DNA of 42,431 bases from an uncultured Clostridium sp. (lineage in GTDB: Bacteria > Bacillota > Clostridia > Lachnospirales > Lachnospiraceae). This document shows positions 8,646-15,260 of the stretch, in pieces. The stretch spans positions 1-42,431 of the forward strand of contig URFM01000030.1 of the NCBI GenBank assembly GCA_900547035.1, written 5' to 3'. The translations under genes were made by a program, and so were the position numbers. Each line of letters starts with the position of its first letter. Position 1 is the first letter of the stretch. The notes beneath the pieces were generated by a model. It saw nothing but the letters and a program-made list of their open reading frames with translations. It was not told the origin of the DNA and did no database searches.

Positions 8646-10043
8646 TTACTTGTACAGGTCTTCCAGCGTTATCAGATGAACTTCTCCGCGCTCTTGCGCC
8701 TGAAGAAGTCCATCCGTAAATCCGCCTCTAGAGAAGATATAATAGTGGTAGTTCCTGCCTTTTCCGAAAACGGATGCGTAATCTCTGATCAAATCAAGTT
8801 CATCAACGCCAATTTTTTCGTTTTTGTACTTACATGAACCAATGATATAGTTCTTACCCTCAACAGGTGTGCCGACGATATCAATCTGTATCTGCCTTTT
8901 CTTCTTCGAATCCGTACCCCACCATTGACCGATTTCACTAAGTTCGATGGGAAGTCGATTGGAATAGTAAAGCAGATAATCCCGACACATCTTCTCAAAA
9001 ATCAGGCCCATATAATCAGGAAGATACCGCTTTACAGCGTGTGGATAGGTTTTTGCAATCCTACCGGAGTCAATGGCACTCATATTGACCGGCACAAAAC
9101 GATACCAGAACCGGAAGAAGTTATCGGCCAGCAGATAAATGGTTTTCTTACCCGGTTTTTCTGTGATTGGAGTTTCTTTCCTGACAATACCAAGGTCAAT
9201 CAGTGTCTTCAGATATTTTGATACAAGTGAATTTTCCTCACCGACTTTCATCCGGATATCGTTCATTCTGGAAGCACCTTCTGCAATTGCTTTAATGATT
9301 GCATTATAAATGGCCGGTTCCCGGAGTTCCTGTTTCAGCAGATTTCCTGGCTCTTCGTACAGATAACTGGAACGGTCGAAGAAGTTATCCAGCAAAGCCT
9401 CATCCACACTATCCCTCACGCCCAACTTGTTAATATAGTGAGGAACTCCTCCTGTGATTCCATAAATCAGGGAGTTGTCTTCAGCAGACAGATTCGGGTG
9501 GAACACAGCTGTTTCCTTATAGTCCAGCGGCTCAATCTTAAACTGGCCGGTACGTCTGCCGTATAATGGGCTTTCCTGGCCGAGTACCTGGTTTTCCATA
9601 AAGCTCATAGATGAGCCGCAAAGGATCAGATACATCTTGGATTCTGTCCATTTGTGGTCGATGACATGCTGCAGCATCGCTGAAATGGCAGGTTTTGCTT
9701 TTGCAAGATATGGATACTCGTCAATAACAAAAACGATTCGTTTCTCCTTTGAAAGTGCTGTTAGTTCATCCAAGGCGGCATCATAAGACCTAAACTCAGG
9801 CGCAGACTCCACATCCGGCCGCTCAAAGCTCATGATCGACCTCGAGAGAGCCTCCAGATTTTCTTTTCCTGTCGTATTCAAAGCAGAGAAGAAAATGGTC
9901 GGTTTATCCTTACAGAACTCGTTGATCAGTGCTGTTTTACCAACTCGCCGTCTGCCGTAAATGACAATGCACTCAAACGTATCGCCTGCATACCGTTTAT
10001 TCAGCTTCCGAAGTTCATCTTCACGGCAATAAAATTGACTCAT
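8646..10043 (-). CDS. ATPase_2/DUF234 family ATP-binding protein
   Basis: This 465-residue protein has the archaeal-type ATPase layout. It has Walker A GRRRVGKT at 30-37, a Walker B-type stretch IVFVIDEYPYL near 103-113, and a sensor-type LILCGSSMSFME. A winged-helix region follows in the middle. The C-terminal DUF234 domain has IDIVG, then GSCKYK, which fits a restriction-endonuclease-like fold. The start is ATG 10041-10043, 6 bases after GGAGGT; upstream in-frame codons lack a ribosome-binding site. The role is unknown. These genes are common in gut anaerobe accessory regions and are suspected, not shown, to act on nucleic acids. It is transcribed against its neighbours and splits the SIR2-TPR and DUF4143 fragments. 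Confidence 0.85.
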   Translation of the reverse strand: MSQFYCREDELRKLNKRYAGDTFECIVIYGRRRVGKTALINEFCKDKPTIFFSALNTTGKENLEALSRSIMSFERPDVESAPEFRSYDAALDELTALSKEKRIVFVIDEYPYLAKAKPAISAMLQHVIDHKWTESKMYLILCGSSMSFMENQVLGQESPLYGRRTGQFKIEPLDYKETAVFHPNLSAEDNSLIYGITGGVPHYINKLGVRDSVDEALLDNFFDRSSYLYEEPGNLLKQELREPAIYNAIIKAIAEGASRMNDIRMKVGEENSLVSKYLKTLIDLGIVRKETPITEKPGKKTIYLLADNFFRFWYRFVPVNMSAIDSGRIAKTYPHAVKRYLPDYMGLIFEKMCRDYLLYYSNRLPIELSEIGQWWGTDSKKKRQIQIDIVGTPVEGKNYIIGSCKYKNEKIGVDELDLIRDYASVFGKGRNYHYYIFSRGGFTDGLLQAQERGEVHLITLEDLYK

Positions 10044-10103
10044 CTGTTTACCTCCAAAATCATACTTGCAAGTTAGTGATTTGTAAGTTACTTTCTTACG
10101 AGT

Positions 10104-10132
10104 ATAATAAAGTAAATAGTCCGCAAAGTCAA
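10104..10132 (-). promoter_or_regulatory. Sigma-A promoter of the ATPase_2 gene
   Basis: On the minus strand TTGACT (10132-10127), a 17-base spacer and TATTAT (10109-10104) lie about 60 bases before the start. An inverted repeat GTAAG-N7-CTTAC at 10083-10099 lies just downstream of the -10 and could be an operator. Confidence 0.6.
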
Positions 10133-10173
10133 GTAAATAAGTCAACTGGGAAAGCTCTCTATCAACTGCATGC

Positions 10174-10455
10174 TTGTGGAATCTAGCATATCCACCGTTG
10201 CAATCGCAAAAGCTGCAGAATGAAGGCATCGATGAAGAAGTCGACGAGGGGATTTTGAGCCTTACCCACGATTCGTTTATCCTCAATGGCCTCTATTACT
10301 GTTACCAGATTCTTAACGAACCAGAGCAGGCGTTTGAGTACCGGATTCAGGCATTTCTGATTCGGGCGAGAGTTTTGGGCGTGAAGCACTTGGAAACAAC
10401 GAGTTCCGGAAGTGTTTCAGAGAGAATCCGGAAGTATTCGTATTTAGTCAAATAG
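10174..10455 (+). pseudogene. Internally deleted remnant of a SIR2-TPR gene
   Basis: The 93-codon frame contains two pieces of the SIR2-TPR protein fused together: EGILSLTHDSFILNGLYYCY (compare about 7596-7660) joined at FEYRIQAFLIRARVLGVKHL to the piece matching about 8087-8150. About 400 bp between them is missing. The join falls where the intact gene has similar sequences, GAGAAGGCGCTGGAG and GATGAGGCGTTAGAG, so deletion between short repeats is likely. No SIR2 domain remains. The surrounding 10044-10567 has no other gene. Confidence 0.75.
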
Positions 10456-10567
10456 CAACCTAAAAACTCCAGAATAGTAAAAAGTTTTTACGGATTAAAA
10501 GTAAAAATTATTGATAATTCAGAAGTTTTTGGGTATATCATTGGTAAGGACTAAGGAGGCGAACCAC

Positions 10568-11767
10568 ATGATTATCCGACCACAATATATGAACACGCTG
10601 AAAACGTATCGGGATGTTCCGCTGGTGAAGATACTGGCAGGAATCCGGCACTGCGGAAAATCCACGATTTTGGATATGCTGCGGGATGACCTGCAAAGCA
10701 CAGAGATTGCTGCAGACCATATTATCAGTATGCGCTATACGTCGGAGGATTTTGACGACGGCATGACCGATAAGGATATGTATAGGAGCATTAAAGAGCA
10801 GATGACCGATGATGGACGCTATTATCTGTTGCTGGACGAAGTGCAGGAAATCAGCGGCTGGGAAAAAGCGGTCAATAGCCTGCTGGAAAATGCTAATACC
10901 GATATTTATGTGACTGGCTCTAATTCCAAGCTGATGCCCAGTGAGATTTCCACGTATTTAACAGGGCGGTACATCTCCATTCCGGTTTATACGCTGTCCT
11001 TTGGTGAATATTTGGATTTTAAAAAATCGGATTCCCGTTCGCCAAGGGAGCTGTTAAACCAATACCTGCGGCTGGGCGGTTTCCCTATTGTGGCGCTGGG
11101 AAATTTTGATGAACGTTCTTCCTATCAGATTGTGGAGGGCATTTATAACTCGGTTATTACCAATGACATTACAAAGCGGCACAATATCATGAACTTCGAT
11201 TTATTTAACCGAGTTGTAAAGTATATCGTGGAAAATGTGGGCAAGACCTTTTCAGCTAATGCTATTGCGAAGTTCCTCAAAAGCGAGGGACGTTCCCTGT
11301 CTGTGGAAGCGGTTTACAACTATTTGAACTGGTTGGAAAAGGCATTTGTAATCTACCGCTGCCAGCGGTATGATCTGCGGGTAAAATCCGTGCTGAAAAC
11401 CCAGGAAAAATTTTATCTGGCAGATACATCCCTGAAATATTGCATCATGGGCTTTAACCCGAAGTCTATTGCTGCTATGTTGGAAAACATTGTGTATTTT
11501 GAACTGCGGCGGCGAGGTTATGAGGTCTACATTGGGAAGAACGAGACGAAAGAAATAGATTTTGTAGCGGTGCGGCGTGACGAGCGTATCTACGTTCAGG
11601 TGTGCCGCAGGCTGCCGGAGGAATCGGACCGGGAAGTAGCCAATCTCCTTGAAATCAAAGACCACTATCCCAAATATGTGGTAACGCTGGATGAACTGGC
11701 TGCAGGAAATATCAACGGTGTGAAAATAGTGCATTTGGCGGATTTTCTGCTGAGTGGTGAGTATTGA
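10568..11767 (+). CDS. AAA_14/DUF4143 family ATPase
   Basis: This 399-residue protein has an N-terminal AAA_14 ATPase domain with P-loop GIRHCGKST at 25-33 and Walker B LLLDEVQE near 93-100, then TGSNSKL. A winged-helix linker follows, then a C-terminal DUF4143 domain with a nuclease-like pattern, EIDFVAV and YVQVC. I chose ATG 10568 because AAGGAGG precedes it by 8 bases; an earlier in-frame start at 10511 lacks one. The usual second arginine of the GxRRxGKS motif is His-Cys here. The biological role of the family is not established. Two further tails of relatives lie nearby (8328-8468 and, inverted, 11777-11918). Confidence 0.85.
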   Translation: MIIRPQYMNTLKTYRDVPLVKILAGIRHCGKSTILDMLRDDLQSTEIAADHIISMRYTSEDFDDGMTDKDMYRSIKEQMTDDGRYYLLLDEVQEISGWEKAVNSLLENANTDIYVTGSNSKLMPSEISTYLTGRYISIPVYTLSFGEYLDFKKSDSRSPRELLNQYLRLGGFPIVALGNFDERSSYQIVEGIYNSVITNDITKRHNIMNFDLFNRVVKYIVENVGKTFSANAIAKFLKSEGRSLSVEAVYNYLNWLEKAFVIYRCQRYDLRVKSVLKTQEKFYLADTSLKYCIMGFNPKSIAAMLENIVYFELRRRGYEVYIGKNETKEIDFVAVRRDERIYVQVCRRLPEESDREVANLLEIKDHYPKYVVTLDELAAGNINGVKIVHLADFLLSGEY

Positions 11768-11776
11768 GACGTCAGT

Positions 11777-11918
11777 CTGTCAACCCGGGAACCCAGTCTC
11801 CGACATTGATGTACCGTGTATCATCATACTGGGTTTCCGGGTATCCATCAGGAGTCAGGACCATTTTCGGATAGTGGTCCCGGATTGCCATAAAGGGACG
11901 AAGTTCCCGCAGCGATAA
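11777..11918 (-). pseudogene. Inverted 3' tail of another DUF4143 ATPase gene
   Basis: On the minus strand an open frame reads LSLRELRPFMAIRDHYPKMV, continues through DDTRYINVGDWVPGLTD and then stops. This has the form of a DUF4143 C terminus (compare IKDHYPKYVVT in the intact gene at about 11659-11691). It stops being recognisable exactly where the promoter-like repeat (11911-11957) begins. It is a diverged relative, not a recent copy. The rest of 11768-12074 holds the repeat and the leader of capG. Confidence 0.6.
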
Positions 11919-11919
11919 C

Positions 11920-11948
11920 TTGACTATCCCATGTCACCATGGTAAAGT
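11920..11948 (+). promoter_or_regulatory. Sigma-A-like promoter in repeated element, copy 2, upstream of capG
   Basis: TTGACT (11920-11925), a 17-base spacer and TAAAGT (11943-11948) lie 126 bases before capG. The flanking ~45 bases match those at 4441-4486, including GATAACTTGACTATCCCAT. Confidence 0.55.
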
Positions 11949-12074
11949 GGGAACATGACAAGATTTGGCTGCGATTTAGCCTGAGAAAGCAGGGAAATAA
12001 AAGACCTCCATTCCGCAGGCCTTCATCATACAAAAAAGAGGAATAGAAAAAAAGAGGAGAGGAAAAAGAAAACC

Positions 12075-13241
12075 ATGACCAACGCAACCTGGAAAGAAAA
12101 TGGAAAACTGAAACTGCTGATTATCGTCGGCACCCGCCCGGAAATCATCCGGCTGGCTGCTGTCATCAAAAAGTGCCGCCGTTATTTCGACACCATTCTG
12201 GCCCACACAGGTCAGAACTATGACTATAATCTAAATGGGGTATTTTTTCGTGACCTGGAGCTGGAGGACCCGGAAGTCTATCTGGAGGCGGTGGGCGCCG
12301 ATTTGGGCGAGACCATGGGCAATATCATTGCCAAGTCCTACCAGCTGATGGTGTCTTTAAAGCCGGATGCGGTACTGGTACTGGGAGATACCAATTCCTG
12401 CCTCTCCGTCATCGGGGCAAAGCGTCTCCACATTCCGATTTTCCATATGGAGGCGGGAAACCGCTGCAAGGACGAGTGCCTTCCCGAGGAAACCAACCGG
12501 CGCATCGTGGACATTATCTCTGACGTCAATCTGGCCTACTCCGAGCACGCCCGCCGCTATCTGGCAGACTGCGGACTGCCTAAGGAGCGCACTTTTGTCT
12601 CCGGCTCCCCCATGGCGGAGGTCCTGCATGATAACCTGGAGAAAATCGAAGCCAGCGATATCCACGAGAAGCTGGGCCTGACAAAAGGCCGGTACATCCT
12701 TCTTTCCGCCCACCGGGAGGAAAATATTGATACGGAAAAGAATTTCCTCAGCCTTTTTACTGCCATTAACAAGATGGCGGAAAAATATGATATGCCGGTC
12801 CTCTATTCCTGCCATCCCAGAAGCCGCAAGCGCCTGGAGTCCTCCGGCTTTCAGCTGGACAAACGGGTAATCCAGCATGAGCCCCTGGGATTCCACGACT
12901 ACAACTGTCTCCAGATGAACGCCTTTGCCGTGGTTTCCGACAGCGGCACCCTTCCGGAAGAGTCCTCCTTCTTTACCAGCGTCGGACATCCCTTCCCTGC
13001 GGTCTGCATCCGCACCAGCACGGAGCGGCCCGAGGCCCTGGACAAGGGCTGCTTTATCCTGGCCGGGATTGATGAGCACAGTCTCCTCCAGGCGGTGGAT
13101 ACGGCAGTTGAAATGGTGAAAAATGGGGATAACGGAATCCCGGTTCCGGATTATGTGGATGAAAATGTATCGGACAAGGTTGTGAAGATTATCCAGTCCT
13201 ATACCGGCGTGGTCAACAAGATGGTCTGGAGAAAATTTTGA
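12075..13241 (+). CDS. capG: UDP-sugar 2-epimerase, FucNAc pathway (CapG/FnlC type)
   Basis: This is a non-hydrolysing UDP-GlcNAc 2-epimerase-family enzyme of 388 residues. Family motifs are present: GTRPEI, HTGQNYDYNLNG, VLGDTNS, HMEAGNRCKDECLPEETNRR, SAHREENID and SDSGTLPEESS. The HMEAGNRCKDECLPEE form and the neighbouring capF place it in the CapG/WbjD branch. That branch performs the last epimerisation to UDP-N-acetyl-L-fucosamine for capsule or exopolysaccharide. It begins the GC-rich polysaccharide locus just after the accessory island and is followed by capF after 36 bp. The partner CapE (dehydratase/epimerase) is not in the window. The repeated promoter element lies upstream. Confidence 0.9.
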   Translation: MTNATWKENGKLKLLIIVGTRPEIIRLAAVIKKCRRYFDTILAHTGQNYDYNLNGVFFRDLELEDPEVYLEAVGADLGETMGNIIAKSYQLMVSLKPDAVLVLGDTNSCLSVIGAKRLHIPIFHMEAGNRCKDECLPEETNRRIVDIISDVNLAYSEHARRYLADCGLPKERTFVSGSPMAEVLHDNLEKIEASDIHEKLGLTKGRYILLSAHREENIDTEKNFLSLFTAINKMAEKYDMPVLYSCHPRSRKRLESSGFQLDKRVIQHEPLGFHDYNCLQMNAFAVVSDSGTLPEESSFFTSVGHPFPAVCIRTSTERPEALDKGCFILAGIDEHSLLQAVDTAVEMVKNGDNGIPVPDYVDENVSDKVVKIIQSYTGVVNKMVWRKF

Positions 13242-13277
13242 TATCCGCAAAAGAACGGAAAGGGGAGTGTCGACATT

Positions 13278-14477
13278 ATGAATATATTGGTGACAGGAGC
13301 GAAAGGCTTTGTAGGGCGAAACCTGGTGGTGAATCTTTACAATCTGAAGGAGAATAAAAACCGTACCCGTCCGGGGATTTCTATTGATGAAATTTATGAA
13401 TACGATATGGATTCCACCCCGGAGGAACTGGATGAGTACTGCAGGAAAGCCGATTTTGTTTTTAATCTGGCCGGTGTGAACCGGCCAAAGGACCCGAAGG
13501 AGTTTCAGGAGGGGAATTTTGGCTTTGCTTCCACGTTGCTTGACACACTAAAAAAGCACCGGAACAAGGCGGCGGTTATGCTTTCCTCCTCCATACAGGC
13601 CACCCTTCAGGGGCGCTTTGGCACATCGGAGTACGGGCTGTCCAAAAAAGCGGGAGAGGACCTGTTCTTCGCCTACGGAAAAGAAACAGGAGCCAGGGTG
13701 CTGGTCTACCGTTTCCCCAATCTGGTGGGAAAATGGGTGCGCCCCAATTATAACTCCGCAGTTGGCACATTTTGCCATAATATCGCCCACGACCTTCCCA
13801 TCCAGGTCAACGACCCCTCCGTAGAGCTGGAGATGCTGTTTATTGACGATTTGGTGGAGGAAATGTTCGACGCCCTGGAGGGAAAAGAGCATCACTGTGA
13901 GTTTGACGGAGTGGAGACCGTACTGTGCCCGGAGGGAAGATACTGCGCCGCTCCGGTTACCCATAAAGCTACGTTGGGAAGGATTGTGGAACTGCTGCAT
14001 ACCTTCCATGAGCAGCCTCAGACGCTGGTCATGCCGGAAATCGCGCCGGGCAGCTTTGAGAAAAAGCTGTACTCCATGTATCTGTCCTATCTTCCAAAGG
14101 AAAAGGTGGCCTTCCCCTTAAAGATGAACGTGGATGACCGGGGCAGCTTTACGGAACTGCTGAAAACAGAAAAATGCGGCCAGTTTTCCGTCAACATCAG
14201 CAAGCCTGGAATCACCAAAGGACAGCACTGGCACAACAGCAAGTGGGAATTCTTTATGGTGGTGGCAGGCCACGGCTTGATTCAGGAGCGGAAAATCGGG
14301 ACCGATGAAATCATCGAGTTTGAGGTCTCCGGCGACAAGATTGAGGCGGTCCACATGCTCCCGGGCTATACCCACAACATCATCAACCTGTCCGACACGG
14401 AAAATCTGGTAACGGTGATGTGGGCAAATGAGCAGTTTGACCCGGAGCATCCGGATACCTTTGGGGAGCCGGTGTGA
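13278..14477 (+). CDS. capF: UDP-2-acetamido-2,6-dideoxy-hexulose reductase (CapF)
   Basis: This 399-residue bifunctional enzyme has an N-terminal Rossmann (SDR) domain with GAKGFVG at 7-13, LSSSIQAT, and the catalytic YGLSKK. A C-terminal cupin domain (about 280-399) carries KGQHWHNSKWEFFMVVAGHG and PGYTHNI. This combination is specific to CapF/WbjC/FnlB, which reduces the 4-keto intermediate in UDP-L-FucNAc synthesis and uses the cupin for C3 epimerisation. It is preceded by a ribosome-binding site (AAAGGGGAG) and follows capG in what must be one transcript. With capG it supplies an L-FucNAc donor for the glycosyltransferases downstream. Confidence 0.92.
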   Translation: MNILVTGAKGFVGRNLVVNLYNLKENKNRTRPGISIDEIYEYDMDSTPEELDEYCRKADFVFNLAGVNRPKDPKEFQEGNFGFASTLLDTLKKHRNKAAVMLSSSIQATLQGRFGTSEYGLSKKAGEDLFFAYGKETGARVLVYRFPNLVGKWVRPNYNSAVGTFCHNIAHDLPIQVNDPSVELEMLFIDDLVEEMFDALEGKEHHCEFDGVETVLCPEGRYCAAPVTHKATLGRIVELLHTFHEQPQTLVMPEIAPGSFEKKLYSMYLSYLPKEKVAFPLKMNVDDRGSFTELLKTEKCGQFSVNISKPGITKGQHWHNSKWEFFMVVAGHGLIQERKIGTDEIIEFEVSGDKIEAVHMLPGYTHNIINLSDTENLVTVMWANEQFDPEHPDTFGEPV

Positions 14478-14541
14478 CCTATGGTCCGCAAATAGGCCCG
14501 CACATACAAAAAAACGTAAGAAAATCCAGCTGTTTCAGTGG

Positions 14542-14569
14542 TTGACGCGGCCTGCTAATTCTTTATAAT
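14542..14569 (+). promoter_or_regulatory. Sigma-A promoter before the VanZ-like gene
   Basis: TTGACG (14542-14547), a 16-base spacer and TATAAT (14564-14569) lie in the 205-bp gap after capF. It is a near-consensus promoter for the VanZ-like gene and possibly the cell-wall-binding protein. Confidence 0.7.
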
Positions 14570-14682
14570 AGTAAGAGAGCGAACCAACAAAAGAAAAATG
14601 TTGGAAAAGAATGCGAACTTGGATTAATAGGGGATCAACAGGGGACGGGGGAACAAGAACAGTTTCAGGAGGCAGAAAATAG

Positions 14683-15231
14683 TTGGATATCTATCAGATT
14701 ATCATTACCCACAACAGAGCCTGGACCATCCGGGAGGTAATCTGCTTTTCAGTAATTTTCTGCCTGGCCCTGATTCTGGCCCTCCGCCTGCTGCGAAAAA
14801 AGAAAATCAATGTGCCTCAGGCCGTATCCGGTCTTATCCTTTTAACTTTTTTGGCGGTTGTGTTCGGCTCCACAGTGTTTACAAGGAATCCTGGCAGTGC
14901 GCCCAAGTATGAGCTGGAACTTTTCTGGTCCTGGAAAAAGGTCATTTACGAGGGGAGCCAGTCGCTGCTGAAGGAAAATCTTCTGAACATGATTCTTTTG
15001 TTCCCCATGGGGATTCTGCTGCCGGCGGCACTCTGGCGCAGACTTTCCTGGTGGCAAGGTTTTCTTTCAGGAGCCGCTGTCTCCGCGGCGATTGAGTTGT
15101 GTCAGCTTTTGCTGTGCAGAGGATTGTTCGAGTGGGATGATATGATCCACAATGGAATCGGCTGCATGGCGGGCTGCATGATCAGCGGAACCGTAATCCA
15201 ATTCATTCAGAAAAAGCATAGAGAATTTTAA
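14683..15231 (+). CDS. VanZ-like family membrane protein
   Basis: This 182-residue protein has four predicted membrane segments (about 19-36, 47-63, 102-119 and 150-173). It has the VanZ-family features NLLNMILLFPMGILLP and SAAIELCQLLLCRGLFEWDD, with the polar face in the last two helices. The start is TTG, 10 bases after AGGAGG. VanZ confers low-level teicoplanin resistance in enterococci, but most family members are of unknown function and are often found near polysaccharide genes. It has its own promoter and is followed 29 bp later by the wall-binding repeat protein, so the two are likely cotranscribed. Confidence 0.8.
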   Translation: MDIYQIIITHNRAWTIREVICFSVIFCLALILALRLLRKKKINVPQAVSGLILLTFLAVVFGSTVFTRNPGSAPKYELELFWSWKKVIYEGSQSLLKENLLNMILLFPMGILLPAALWRRLSWWQGFLSGAAVSAAIELCQLLLCRGLFEWDDMIHNGIGCMAGCMISGTVIQFIQKKHREF

Positions 15232-15260
15232 GTACCGAATCTTAAAGAAAGGCAAAAAAC

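Noticed and set aside
4441..11957. Integrated element with attachment sites
   Set aside because: The direct repeats look promoter-like and no integrase, recombinase or transposase gene is visible; kept only as a finding, not called as a mobile element.
12357..13250. 297-codon minus-strand open frame opposite capG
   Set aside because: The plus strand encodes a clear epimerase with all motifs; the antisense frame is a by-product of GC-rich third positions.
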